Positions 43,886 through 56,313 of a stretch of DNA of 64,000 nucleotides are shown in pieces; the stretch's first letter is position 1, and each line of letters opens with the position of its first letter. Source of the stretch: Molossus alvarezi (taxonomy: Eukaryota; Chordata; Mammalia; Chiroptera; Molossidae); the NCBI GenBank assembly GCA_037176705.1, contig CM073887.1, positions 29,019,501 through 29,083,500 of the forward strand, in the 5' to 3' direction. Made by a program: the position numbers and the translations under genes. The notes beneath the pieces are model-generated. The model saw only the letters and a program-made list of their open reading frames with translations, was not told where the DNA came from and did not search any database.

Positions 43886-44110
43886 CAAGTTCATCTTTTT
43901 GATATTTGTTGAGCCAGATGCTAGCGATCTAAGTGTGGGCAATGTAATTGTGGTCCTTGGCCTCAGAGTATTTGTTGTCTTTCTGCGTGAAACAAGTCTA
44001 CTAAGTAACCCCTTACAATATTATAGCTCTTTAGTCAAGGAAGTTTTAAATATTGGTTTTGTGAGAGCAGTTAGGGAAAGCATAAAATCTAATGTATTAA
44101 GGTCAAGAAA
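43886..44110 (-). repeat. Possible L2 3' end relic, minus strand
   Basis: TTGTTGAGCCAGATGCTAGC, GATCTAAGTGTGGGCAATGT and CTTGGCCTCAGAGTATTTG are in the order expected for a highly diverged L2 3' end. Weak. Confidence 0.4.
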
Positions 44111-44994
44111 GGCGTCCTGAAGAACATGTTCAGAATAAGATACCAAACCATTTCCACAAGGAGACAAAAGTGATAACGGTTTATTGCATGAACAGAAAGA
44201 GTTCAGTGTAAATAGAACTTAATTTGTAATGAAGGCAATGGAAATAAATGTGGTGGGAAAAGTAACCAGGGATCAGTGAACATTAATCAATCATGTTCAG
44301 GAAGATTAAAACAAAGTTCAAGAGGATTAATAAAGTATTGTGTATTTTTTGTTTGTTTTTACAGAAGCGATATATTTGTGAATATATTGTTTAAAAATTT
44401 TCTTAGATCAATTATTTTCATAAATGTATTCCCAAACATTTGAGGGGGTAACGTTTGCTTCCTGAAAGACTTCAAAGAGAAATAATTATTCCAGTGTAAT
44501 GATTACTTATACCATCTCCATTTTAATGAGTATAGATTCATTCATAATGATTATACAAATGGCTATAACAATTCATGAACATTCTATAATAATAATTGAT
44601 TCACGATCATATGCTTAATGATTCCAGAACCAACTTTTAAATTCAATTATGTGTCTAAGAACAGTGTTCTAATCTTCTCAAATGGCAGCTGTCAGCATGG
44701 AGAATATGCTTGAATTCTGCAGCCAGAGAGTGTAAGAGTGTTCATATCTTTGTAATGCAGATAACCCAGTGACTTCCTGATCTTGTTCTCCTGTGCATGC
44801 CTTTGTTCTGTGTATGTGAAGTCCCCTTCCTCCTATTTTTTAAACATTTTTTTCACCGTCCTTCTTTCATTTACTCTCATATTGGGCTTTCTCTTCCTTT
44901 TTGTCCTCATTTTTATCACTCTTCATAACTTTGCTAATTAAACTGATATGCTATTATATAATAGGCAACCGTCTTTGGACAACAACTGTGTTTT
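44111..44994. other. AT-rich intergenic DNA, nothing recognised
   Basis: Nothing recognisable, apart from AT-rich text with TAATGATT-type motifs around 44,500-44,620. Confidence 0.45.
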
Positions 44995-45150
44995 AGAAAT
45001 TTTAATGTGTTATTTCATATAATTATCACAATGTGTCAATGAAATATCATGACTGAGACTTAGCAGATATAAAAGACCATTTCAGGGAAGTTAAATGGTT
45101 TGCCTAAAATCCTCTCCGCTGGTAAATAGAGGAATCAGAAATCACATTCA
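44995..45150 (+). repeat. MIR SINE relic
   Basis: TTAATGTGTTATTTCATATA, TTATCACAATGTGTCAATGA, CATTTCAGGGAAGTTAAATGG and TTGCCTAAAATCC follow the MIR core order. Strongly diverged. Confidence 0.6.
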
Positions 45151-45824
45151 TATTTGCATTATTAAAAAATGTCTTTTCTTCATCCTTTAATGCTCGGACC
45201 CCTGTAGCACTTTAAGATCAATATCAACTACTAATCTGTTATTCTAGCTAGTAAGGAAAAATAAAAATAAAACCTCAGACCAACTGGGATGGAATGCTGA
45301 GTAGAACGCCAGCATTTATTCAGCGTAGGGCAATTAAACTTTCTTCCCTCTTCCCTGCTCCCAAACACCCACATTGTCAGATATTTAGACAGCACAGCAA
45401 GAAATGTAATGTTTGAGATGACACCCTGCAATAGATAGGGTCTGTAGGCAAGGGAGTTATCTACTAGTAGAGGCAAATGGTGAAATATAGTTTTGAAAAT
45501 AGGTTGATATAAATTTAGAAAAGAACTAGATTACATATATATTTTTTTTTTTTATTAAAACCTAAAACCTCTACTTACTTCACTAGGCTTCAAAAACTCT
45601 ACTTTAAAACTGAGTTTCTCATTAACCTGAACTGCAATGCCAAAACTCAAAGAGAGGTGGTGATTGAAGCTGACATTGAAATGGGAGAGAACGGTCTAAA
45701 ATGGAAATATTTTCATTGGAAAGATATTGTGAATCAGCTAACAACCTGGCTAACAAGGTTGACGAAGTGGCTTTATCTCAGAAGTGCAACATATTTAGCG
45801 TAGGCTGACATTAAATTGTACAAT

Positions 45825-46310
45825 CATTTATCCAAGTAGTATTTCATGAGCAGCCACTACATACATGCCAGGCATCATTCTAGGTGTCATGGTTATGCAG
45901 TGGAAAAACAAAACAAAAACAGACTGTAACTCTCATCGAGCTTATATTCTTGAGACAAAAACAATCAGAAGTAAATTAATACATAATATGCAGTATTGAA
46001 AGGACTTCGAAGAATAGTAAAGTCAAACCAGGAGATCTAAAATGAGGAACAATGAAACTTGAGTTGTAGCAGTAACGTCTTCACTAGTGCAGTGGTATTT
46101 GAGGATAGACTAGAATTACATGGGGGAAAAGCCATGAGAATAAATGGTTGAATACCATTCCAGCCAGAGAGAGCAAAGACTTAAAACATCTTAAAGTGCA
46201 ACTATGCTTGGTGTATTCAATAGTTGCAAGAAAGCCAGTGTTCCTGGAAGGAGAAAAAAGCAGAAGTCTGAGGAATAAGTGCGGACCAAGTAAGTAGGAA
46301 AGAATTGGCC
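45825..46310 (-). repeat. L2 LINE 3' end relic, minus strand
   Basis: TTTCATGAGCAGCCACTACA, TGCCAGGCATCATTCTAGGT, GACTGTAACTCTCATCGAGC, TTCCAGCCAGAGAGAGCAAA and AAAGCCAGTGTTCCTGG follow the complement of the L2 3' end over nearly 500 bp, the best preserved L2 in the window. It carries no open frame. Confidence 0.82.
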
Positions 46311-47324
46311 ACAGTAAGGTAACAGTGCTAATAAAGGAAAACGTTTCCTCAAGAGTCTAGCCACCTACATATCTGTTGCTGCCCAGTCTCAATTTTCCAC
46401 TCCTAAAACCTCAAAATACCCCCCAAAAGGATGTATCTTTATCCTTTGCGTTAGTAGCTTAAAAGTGTAAAACTTAGGTCCTTTGTATTATACCCATTTG
46501 TGAATGTGTCACTGTTTTTTAATTTAAAGTGTCACACATGAGATTTTATGAAAAGGTTTTGGACGCTTCATAATGAAGCATCAGCTAAAATTCTTAAAGG
46601 TTGAGATGTTTAAATAGACATGGTTAGCAGAGCTGGTAATCTAAGTGTGGATCCTTCAGAATCAATAACCTGTTAAAACGTATTTCAATTCTTGTTGATG
46701 TCCTCTGGAATGATGGGAAAAATGCAGCCTATAATGGATTCCTTTTATGCTTATTTTACTAATTTTCAACTTAGCTCAACATTACTGCACTATAAGATGT
46801 TCATTATAACCAATGCTTAATTGGAAAGGAATCTTCCCTATTGGTACTCTTACCTCTCTGCCTTTATCACTCATGGATGTGTCTGAGCTGAACTGCATCT
46901 CAGTGAGACATCCTCAGTATGTTTACTTGTCTCTGGATTAATGACCAGCCCCTGATAGTAACGCTGCCCTTGCTCCAACGGGATCCAGCTCTTCCTTCTA
47001 CTGTCTCATTCATGCCCACGTATTTGGGCTGAGTCCTTGAAACTGGCATGTGAGGGTGCTTAGCAACTCAAGAAGGGACAATGAACACATTTAATGTTTA
47101 TTCATTTTAAATTTTGACATGGTGTTGAGTTTCACTCCCAGAGACTCTAACTTGAACAAAAAATCAGGAAAATATATTTATTCTCAGAATATATATTTTA
47201 TATTCCATAGGAATGTTGATTTTCAAGCTTAGTAATGGTTTTTAAGTTTGGAAATTATCTGCCCTAAATGCAGCATTTTTTTTTTTCTAAAGCAGCAATA
47301 ATAAAAACAGAATCATTTTTATTA
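46311..47324. other. Intergenic DNA, nothing recognised
   Basis: No repeat or exon can be supported in this 1 kb. Confidence 0.45.
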
Positions 47325-47460
47325 AATTCAATTCAGCAACTATTTCTTTAATGTCTGTTCTGTGCCACACAGTGTCCTAAACCCTTGGGACTGAGCAGTA
47401 TACAAAAGAGACAGAAATACTTGCCCTTTGGAGTTCATCTTCCAACAGGGTCATTTTCAC
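47325..47460 (-). repeat. L2 3' end relic, minus strand
   Basis: CAGCAACTATTTCTTTAATG, TGCCACACAGTGTCCTAAAC and GACTGAGCAGTATACAAAAG followed by TTGCCCTTTGGAGTTCATCT match the complement of the L2 terminus in order. Confidence 0.7.
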
Positions 47461-47919
47461 CAAAGAATTCACTGGCCTGAGAGTTTTAGAATAAACAGCT
47501 TCCAAAATGACTCAGGGTATTTGCTTTAGAAAAAATTTTAAAGTAGATTTTTTTTTTCCAGTTCTTCTTTAATCTGACAATACTATCCCATCAACTCTCA
47601 TAGCAAAGATGATGTACCAGGTCAACCTGACCATGTGGAAGAAATACATGTAGCAGGTACAACAAAATCTGCCAGGAGTAACTTAGAAAATAACTGCTGG
47701 AAGATAGCGAGTGTTATTAGCAAGTATTAAAAAGCCCCCTAACTTGGTGAATGAAATGTATTAAATATCTGACATAAAGCTTTCGCACCATTTCTTGGCG
47801 GTGAAGGGGTAACCATAACCACCTACATTAAAGTTGTGAAGTATATTTTATATGTAACCCTTAGGCCAGAGGGTTATTTGGAATTTAGGAAGAAGGTAGA
47901 GTTTATTGAAATTTTTTAG

Positions 47920-48330
47920 GTTTGTATTGACCAGGATTTGTGTTTGACTGCCTGTTATAGGGAACCTAAATAATAGTGTCTTAATCAGGTGAGAGACTGT
48001 TATTCTCACATAACACAACATTTGGAAAAAGGAAGTCTGTTTCCACTGTTTCCAGGATTTAAGCCCAATCCTTCCGTTCAACCCTTCTTAGCTGGTGACT
48101 TTGCCCTCATTCTTATCAGCTAATGGAAATGTTCCACTTCCAGCATTAAATATTCATTGCAGGCAACATGAAGTGAAAAATAAAAAAGGAAAAATGAATC
48201 CTGCCCTGTTTTAAAGAGGTCTTATGAGAGTTCCATGGGGCTGGTCTATCCCGTGATCATGTGAGCATTCCTAGCCACAATGGTAGTCGGCAATAACTTC
48301 TTCACTCACTGATGGACTGAAGGGCATGGA
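47920..48330. repeat. Possible ancient dispersed repeat
   Basis: AGAGACTGTTATTCTCACATA, CCAGCATTAAATATTCATTG-type and CATGTGAGCATTCCTAGCCA phrases recall an ancient mammalian repeat with TTTATTTCTCTCTCACATA and a CACATGGCCA-type end. Family not assigned. Confidence 0.35.
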
Positions 48331-48429
48331 AATATCTACAGTGACGCTGTTAAGGAGAATGATTTATATTTTTACAACCCTAGGAGATGTCTCTAGATGG
48401 CTTAGGTTCTTACTGACAGATTAATACAT

Positions 48430-48650
48430 AAATAAAACACATATAACTGTCATGGAGAAAATGAAAATGCAGGGGGAAGAGGAGAGTTGAGAAATAATGT
48501 TGAAATTTTCAAAAGTGTAGTTAGGGAAGCCTCACTGGAAAGTGATATTTGTGTGAGGGCCTGGAGTGCATTTTTGAAAGGGAATTAGGGTTAGAGAGAC
48601 AGCAAGTGCTGTGGCGGGAGCAAGCCTGAGAGGTTCACAGGACCAAGGGA
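48430..48650 (-). repeat. Possible L2 relic, minus strand
   Basis: GGGAAGCCTCACTGGAAAGTG, TTTGTGTGAGGGCCTGGAG and GAGACAGCAAGTGCTGTGGC follow the complement of the L2 3' region (CCTCTCTGAGGAGGTGAC, GAACAGCAAGTGCAAAGG). Confidence 0.55.
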
Positions 48651-51025
48651 CACAGAGGAAATTAAATTAAATACTTTATCTAAAGCAAAACATAATTTTG
48701 CTCTCCTATAATTTGATAGCTTTTTCTCTTAAAAATCATCTGTTGTTATAAATTATAATTACATGCATTATGACATACATGTCAAAATACATTTTTAAAT
48801 GGGAAAAGGGGAATAATGGACAAAATTATAAACATGTAACATTTTATTTCCCTTTAGTAGTAATATTAGTTGTAAATTAGTGGCATACACATTTCTGACA
48901 CTACAGCTGAATTACAAAATCCTCCTAAGAGAGGTGTATAATAGGTGCAAAATAAAGGAATTAACATTATCTTAGTGAAACACTTTCTTGTATTCTGATT
49001 AAAATAAAAAGTACTGTTTATGAAGTCATTTGAAAGAGAAATTTTAATTTGGATAAATGTGCTCAAGTTATTCTGACCTGTCCTGGAAATCTGAAGACTA
49101 TGGTAAAGTCAAAATTTGTGGTAATGGTGAGAACTTGGTTGGCTAGAAGGTCAAGCCCAATGGCCTGGAATAAGGTCATTGGGTTTGGGAAGCAGGTGAT
49201 GGAAGTGAAGGAACACTCTTGTTTATCCTAGAGTTGATGGTGAATGTGAGTCAGAATTCACTACCGAGTGAATGAAAAGCTCTTGGGTTAGAGAGATACA
49301 CACACACAAAAGTCACATAGATCAAAACTATTCTATAACAGAATACCAGCCAATTTAATTCTACAGTTTGACTGTACAAAGGGCAGAAACCGTAAGGGTA
49401 GAATTAAAGAAAAAACAACTGGATGTTAGGAAGCAGTCGTCATACAGATGTAGGCACAGAGATCAACTTCTGAGGCATATTTGCATGAAGTATGTTTAAA
49501 ACCAAGTCACGTCTTTCCCATCCCTTTTTTGCAGCAGTTCCAAGCCATGCTCACCAGAGGCTTGGAGATGACTAGTTTAGAATGACTGCCCATTTGTAGA
49601 AGCAGGAAGGGCCAAGGGTGGACTCCGTCTGTTACGGGTCATGAAAAGCTGCAATATGTTGGGCTAACTGACTACAACCTCTGTAGAGGCTTCATGGAGA
49701 ACTGGATATGGAGCTACAGCCCCACCATACTGGGCATGTAAGCGTCCTCCAAACTCAGAGGTGTTTTCCTTTGCTAATAAGAAAATGTGTATTTAGGAAG
49801 GGCTTATGGAGGTGTTGCTGTGGTTTATCAAGAGGTCCACACTCACTGAAGAACCCTCTTCAAAGGAAGTAAATTTCTGGAATGTCATTGTATCCTGACA
49901 CTTTATGGATAGTTCTTCCTACCTCTCACACAGAGACAAAGGAGCTTTTCAGTAAAAGCATTTGGGGACAGAGGACCCAATTAAAACTGACCTCAAGACA
50001 GAAGAATTCTGAGTTCCTAGGATCTTCAAGACCTTTCCTTTTGGCATTGCCTCTAGTTGCTGCCTTTCTCTTTGGTAGATGGGTAGCCATCCTGCTCAGT
50101 GTACCCGAGATATCTAGAGACGAGGTTTTGAGTGTCTTCCAGTGTCCACCAGCGACTCACCCACATCATCACACACAGGCCTGAAGCCAGATGATTTTGT
50201 GTATACCTCAGTACCTGAAGTATGACCAATTACTGGATTCATCTTTAGTGGGAGAAATAAAACTTGTTCCAGCTTTAAAATCCTTCCAAACATTGAGGGA
50301 ATTGGAAGGTAGCCAAGCTGACACTTTAGACATTAAGCTGTTGATTAAAATGGAAATTACTATCAAAAGTTGATGTAAAGGAATTTTCTCTCCAAGAAGT
50401 CATTTGTAGTTATGAGTAGGACTGGTGCCCAAGTTAAAATATATATATATCAAAAGGAAAAATTAAGCTGGCCTGAAACATTTTTCTCTTCTAATTCAGA
50501 GGTTCCATTCAGGGATTTGCAGCAGATGCATAGCAAATAGCACTAATTCTCTGGCAATTAAAGGCCTTCAGCATGACAGACAAACTCATTGAGGATGTAC
50601 AAAAATGCTGAAATTGTGAATAAGGATGAGAGAGACAACGTTTATATGCTTTTACCAAAAATGTGTGCATGTATTTCAAACCCACCTGTTTACGAAGAAA
50701 GTCCAAGAATTCTAATAATGATATACATCACTCACCCACAGTTGAGCAGAGCCGAATTAGTCTCTAGATACCTAATACATGCACGTACATATAAAAGTGT
50801 GCTCATGGACAATTGGAGATGATCTATGAGTTTTATACTGCTATAATTCTAATAAAGCTGTATTTTGTATTACAAATAAACACCAGCAGGAACCTGAGTA
50901 TGCATGCTATTTCTCAATCATTTTTCAACACTATAGGATTATGAAAGTAACAAAAGAGTAAAAATATATATTTTTAATCCTTGTTCAAGAGCTGTATCAG
51001 TGGAATTTGTACCTAAACCTTTAGT
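48651..51025. other. Repeat-poor intergenic DNA
   Basis: No transposon landmark and no supported exon. The 100-codon frame at 49,882-50,184 has a short hydrophobic stretch (FLLALPLVAAFLFG) but no other sign of coding. Confidence 0.4.
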
Positions 51026-51301
51026 TCATAGATCTGGAACCTTAGGCATGCTGTGTTTTCCATAGATTTCGCACATGTCTTTGGGCTTCAGTGAAGGCAG
51101 GGACGTACAGTACCCCTTCTCCTTACAGACACATGTGTCCTCCAAAATGATCAATGCACAGCTATTGTTGTCAGTTCTGTTCACCATGGGAAATCTTCCA
51201 CCCTGTACTCTGCAGTACGTCCCTTGCTGAGATCCACAGTGAAAATTCTTCATCTGCTTTGTCAGCCATGTGTCACATAGAAATTCGAGATTTGATTTCA
51301 T
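51026..51301 (-). other. Unassigned cysteine-rich 91-codon frame
   Basis: The minus-strand frame gives 91 residues with eight Cys, spaced through the whole length and including a CVC pair, plus one NRT glycosylation sequon. Such density suggests a disulfide-bonded extracellular module, but I recognise no family and see no signal peptide. The region is not part of a recognised repeat. A chance frame, an isolated exon or a pseudogene fragment are all possible. Confidence 0.25.
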
Positions 51302-51524
51302 TTTTGTCTGTGTTTTATCTTTAATTATACATTTTTCTCAGGAAGCTTTTAGCACCTTCTGAAAGGGAACACATTTTGAAGCATATTTGAGTTTGTTTCA
51401 ACAGTCCTCAATATTCCCATTTCCATTCTATATACCTTTACCTGGTATATCTCTCACCTGATATACCCACACATTTGGGTACCTTTCCTTTGCGGTAAAC
51501 ATCTATCTCAATCCCTGAAGAGAT

Positions 51525-51767
51525 TAAGAAGTTGCTAGGGACGCAGTATCTAACATGTATAACATGACTATAGTTAACGTTGTTGTATGGTACATTTAAA
51601 AGTTGCTAAATTCTCATCACAAGGAAAAATCTTTTCAAATATTTTTTTCTTTTTTGGATCTATATGAGATGATTGATGTTAAGTAATCATTTGGAAGACA
51701 AGTCATTATGCGGTAAACCTAAAACTTCTACAGTGTTGGATGTCAATTAAATCTTAGTAAAACCTGG
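51525..51767 (+). repeat. Old L1 3' UTR relic, plus strand
   Basis: AGTTAACGTTGTTGTATGGTA, AAAAGTTGCTAAATTCTCAT, TGATGTTAAGTAATCATTTG, CATTATGCGGTAAACCTAAA and GTTGGATGTCAATTAAATCT are in the order of an old mammalian L1 3' UTR. A CA microsatellite (51,768-51,786) follows in place of the tail. Confidence 0.75.
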
Positions 51768-51786
51768 ACACACACACACACACACA

Positions 51787-54412
51787 ACAGTGCTCTCAAT
51801 CTTTGGGACTCTCAAACATGAGTCTGGAGAACAGGAATTAGAGTATGTCAAGAAAAATTAGAAAATTGCCTTCAAGAAGACTAAGTCAGCTCCATATTTT
51901 TTGAAGAAGTAAACCTGTGACAAAGCCATGTTCTACGGCATTTGATACTAAGTATAGGACTTTATGTTTAAATATTTCAGATGCTTTAATTAATCAAATA
52001 TATTTAATTAATCAAATATTCTTAATTTTAGAGCAGATGGTAAAGGTTTGAAAAAATTAAGGAATGTTGATTATTTTACGGGTACCAAAATGACCACCTA
52101 AACTGAAATTTAAACTGTTTTATATTGATTTTTTTTTTTTACTGTTCATTTTGAATCTTGAGCAGGTGTTATTCACCTCAATTATATATGCTTGGACTGA
52201 GGTCTTATTAGACCAATTGAGTAGCAGTTAGATCATCATCATCAAATGACCTATTTCTTGGAATAATGTGAATATCTAAGTGAAAACTCTATCGATGCTC
52301 ATATTTAAGTTTTGTAGTTACAATAGCCTAACTGAGAAACAAAACAAATTAAAACATAACAAAAAACATTTATTACGCATGCAGTACATTGGCAAGGTAA
52401 ACCACTAGAAATGTGATAACACTGACAAAAATAAGGCTTGTAATGTTATCTCTAGTACACATTTGAAAAGTGTCTCAAATTTTGGATGCCCTTTTCTCAG
52501 AAAATTGCAGGTTTTTTGCACTTGAGTAGATAATGGATGTACCACCAAAACACTTAGGTTCTAAGAATTTGTATTTGACACAAAGGAATATGTAGTATGG
52601 ATCAGTTAGAGTTAAAAAAAAAATCAAATTAAACATGTGATACAGTTAATGCATGTTATAGAATAGGATGGATGATCTTTTTGTTGGTGCCAAAGCACCA
52701 CCCAATTTTAACCGAAAATCTGTGTTCTCTTGAGAGTGCTTTTGAAAATGTGTAGTCATATAAAAAAGTAGAGAACAATAATACATTTAGATCTCACTGT
52801 ATATAAAATGTAAATCACATATCATATAAAAAATACAAATTATTCTACAAGCTCATAATATAAAGTTCCTTTTAACATGTTGCTGTGACAGCAGCATAGA
52901 CCAAGTTATGTGGACTAAGCACTTTTAAATTATCTGATGTTTTATGTGTTGAGTATTGCTGTAAAGTTCGAAGGAGAAACCTTGAAAAAAACCATGGTGT
53001 TTTTGATAGCTGCTTTTAAATCAATGTAAATGATGGGATTGATTAAAGCAAGTGAAGTGAATTTCATTGAAATGAAGTGAAATGAAGTGAAACAAAATGA
53101 ATCAACTTTCCTCAAATAGACTAGTTGTTCTATGCAAAGCCATTTGCCTAAGCTCTGAAAAGTAGTTGATTGACAATGCTATTTAGGTTTGTTTCTTTCA
53201 TTACTATCCGGAAGTTTTGGCCAATGTATGTGAAATAAGGAAGGAGACATTTCAGAAATTCTTTTTACATTGCTCTCGATTAGCTAGCTCTTTAGGCCTG
53301 AGAGATTCTGAATAACTCAATTGGACCTGGGGGAAGATAGTTTATTCATTCATTTAACAAATACTCATGCTATTCTCAGGGAAGTTCTGTTGTCATAATT
53401 CTCATGTTTACTTTTCTTAAATATGCCTAGTCTATGATTTTTAAAATGTTATTAATATGCATACAAAATTAAATTAGAAATTACATCAAGTATTAGTTCA
53501 CAAGGTGCAATCATCCATTTTAGTGATATAACTATCATGAGAAATTTAAGGATGTTTCTTGCTACTTCTCTCTTCCAATGAAGAAAACAATGATATCATA
53601 TACAAACACATAATAGAAATAGACACATCAATGATAGGGTAGGCTCACCAGTTGTGGTTAGAGTTCTGGAAAAAAAAAAAAAAGATTGAAATTAAGTGTG
53701 CTTTTCTCTCTGCTCTTTCTACTTTATTAATGTGATAAGATTCAGCCTAAGAATGTGCCTTAATGAAAGTACACATATAAACAAGGAAGGAAATCAGATG
53801 TAAGAAAACTTGTACATTCAGCTCAGGTCTGGCTGGACTCAAAATCTCTTCCCTAAAGAGTCAAATGAGCTTATGCATGAGTCCAGCTCAATATAGGTTG
53901 AGAAGACCTATCAAATTTGAAGCCAAACTATATAATAAATGCACAGATATATATGTATTTGTGAAATGTTTTTGTGTGTATGTGTGTGTAAATGCATAGC
54001 TTTATAGTGTGTTTCTTAGTAGACATAGGGGATTGATCAACAGTGTCAGTGGTAGCTAGATATTTAGGTTATTTAGAATTCTCATCTCATTACTGTTGAA
54101 ATTTGAACACTGCTTTTATTTTTAATATACTAAAGTTTCTTGTCATACAGGCATCACATTGTTTCATACATTCTGGTGACTACAAACACAATAGAAAGTT
54201 TTTGATTATTACCCAAGAATCATCATGAATAAATACATTTTAAAATAAAACATCATTGCCAATGTTGAACACACAACTAAAATGTATTATATTATAACTT
54301 GGGAAAAGACTTTTTACTACGCTATAAAACATTTCTTTAGATTTATGTAGACATTGATTAATCCATTTCCTTTGTGAAGTCACTTTTGGATTTTTATAAG
54401 AATCTACTATTT
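51787..54412. other. AT-rich block left of the full-length L1
   Basis: No repeat family or exon is supported. A GAAGTGAAATGA-type short tandem repeat sits at 53,051-53,093. The 52,120-52,140 region has a long T run. Confidence 0.45.
53051..53093. repeat. Short AATGAAGTGA tandem repeat
   Basis: About four variant copies of a ten-base unit with AAGTGA in common, for example AATGAAGTGA twice in a row at 53,071-53,090. Confidence 0.8.
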
Positions 54413-54428
54413 AAATTAAGGCTGTCAG

Positions 54429-55364
54429 ACTGTGAAAAATGGTGACGAAGTGAATGGAAGCTACACAGACCATCTCCCAGGACCAAACTGGAATTACAAC
54501 GAAAATAAAGACAAATTGTCAGGAAGGGGCAACCGAAAGGCAGCTTGGAGGACCACATAACCAGGGACACTGACCCAATCCTGGTAGGCTTGCGAGGACA
54601 TGAGAGGAGGCCGGGAGCCCACGGTCCACAGCGGCCTGGGCTGGGACCTGTACCCTCAGCTGGGACCTGCGACCCTGGCTGGGACCTACGGCAGCCTCCG
54701 CTGGGACCTGGCTGGGTGCTACGCCCTTGGCTGGGAGGTGCCGCAGCCTTGGCCGCCCTTAACTGGGAGCAGCGCCCTTGGATTAAAATCCCAGGTGGTT
54801 CCATAGTGCAGAGCCTGGCAAGAGGCTAAATTGGCAGCAGCCACTCACCTTGTGCTCTGGCAGAGGGAGAGCAGACTGAACTGGAACTGTGTGGGGACAC
54901 TCGGGATTTGGAGGGGTGCTCAGAGCTTTTGCTGAGTACAGCTATGCAGGACTGTGGTCATCTTACTTTTTCCCAGGGCACTGGGGAGAGGTGGCGGTCC
55001 CTCCCTCGGAGATTCAACCCCACCCAGTGGCCATTGAAATGCTAGTTGAGGCCCATTAACAATCAGCATCTGCCCCACCCACGAGATATCCTCTTATACT
55101 GAGCACATGAAGGAGTTTTTCAGTCAACTCAGAAACCAAGGTTTTCAGGTGACCACTACTAATAGCCTCCAGGCAAAAAAGCTAGAGGATAACTACCATT
55201 CCCTGGGCTAGCAGCTCTAACCAGGAAAGTTAAGACTTGACAGTGGTGTTTAAAGTGGGTCCTCCCTGCCTTATCCAAAGCCAGGAGAGGGAGCCACAAA
55301 CAGCAGAACACCAACACCCACAGGGAAAATTTGGCAGACTCCAAAGCCCACAGTGATAGCGAAA
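54429..55364 (+). promoter_or_regulatory. L1 5' UTR with internal promoter region
   Basis: A GC-rich start (54,600-54,830) is followed by sequence shared with the minus-strand L1 5' UTR (for example GACTGTGGTCATCTTACTTT near 54,951). Promoter role is inferred from position in the family. It lacks the three 110-bp units of the sister L1. Confidence 0.75.
54640..54740 (+). repeat. Short tandem GCTGGGACCT array in the L1 5' UTR
   Basis: GCTGGGACCT starts at 54,640, 54,659, 54,678 and 54,700, with the variants GCTGGGTGCT at 54,711 and GCTGGGAGGT at 54,730. Spacing is mostly 19 bp. This is a different organisation from the other L1 here. Confidence 0.88.
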
Positions 55365-56268
55365 ATGGTGAAAAACAGAAACAAAACCAAATGAAAGAAC
55401 AAGAGACCTCTACCAAAGATGAGATAAAGGAGGTGCAGTTCAGCAAGTTAACAGAACTAGAATTCAGAGCCATGATCTTGAGGAAGCTCATCAGCATGTG
55501 TAAGGACATGAGCACCATGAGTAAAGACATACAAATGTTGAAAATCAACCAGTTGGAAATTAAAAACCAACAAGAAGAAATGAAGAATGACATAGCAGAA
55601 ATAAAGAACACATTGGAAAGTCGAAATAGCAGAGTAGAGGAAGCTGAGGACCGGATCAGTGAATTAGAAGATAGGGTAGAAAAAAATCAAACAATCAGAA
55701 AACCAAAAGATAAAAATAAATAAAAAACAGGAAAACAGCTTAAGAAAACTGTGGGAAAACTGGAAATGTAATAACATTTGCATCATAGGAGTTCCCAAAG
55801 AAGAAGAGAATGAGCAAGGGTTAGAGAATATATTTGAAGAAATAGTGACAGAAAACTTCCCTAATTTGGTGAAGGAAGAAGGCATTCAAGTTCAAGAAGC
55901 ACAGAGAGCTGCAAATAGAAGAACCCAAACAGGCCCAAACCAAGAATCATAGTAATCAAAGTGACAAAAATTCAAGACAAAGAGAGAATCCTAAAAGCAG
56001 CAAGAGAGAAGCAACAGGTTACCTACAAAGGAAATCCCATAAGGCTCTCAGCTGACTTCTCACAAGAAACACTACAGGCCAGAAGAGAATGGCATGAGGT
56101 AATCAAGGTCATGAAAAACAAGGATCTGAATCCAAGACTACTCTACCCAGCAAGGCTATCATTCAAAATAGAAGGTCAAATAAAGAGCTTCTCAGACAAA
56201 AAAAAAGGCTAAGGGAATACATTCGCACCAAAGCAGCACTGCAAGAAATGTTAAAAAGACTACTGTAA
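55365..56268 (+). pseudogene. L1 ORF1 relic, broken
   Basis: The ATG at 55,365 is equivalent to the MVKNRN start of the other copy, but a 1-base deletion shifts the frame after about ten codons. The longest open part encodes the coiled coil (LKINQLEIKNQQEEMKNDI, then EDRISELEDR). Later blocks (VTENFPNLVKEEG, then FSQETLQARREWHE, SFKIEGQIKSFSD) are in other frames. An A-run of nine at the DKKK position, versus seven in the sister copy, shifts the last codons. The natural TAA is at 56,266. Confidence 0.9.
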
Positions 56269-56313
56269 TTAGCAGAAGAAATAGGAAGAAAAATACAACC
56301 ACACTAAACAAAA

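Noticed and set aside
54394..54829. Overlapping GC-rich open frames on both strands
   Set aside because: They lie in the L1 5' UTR with the GCTGGGACCT array.
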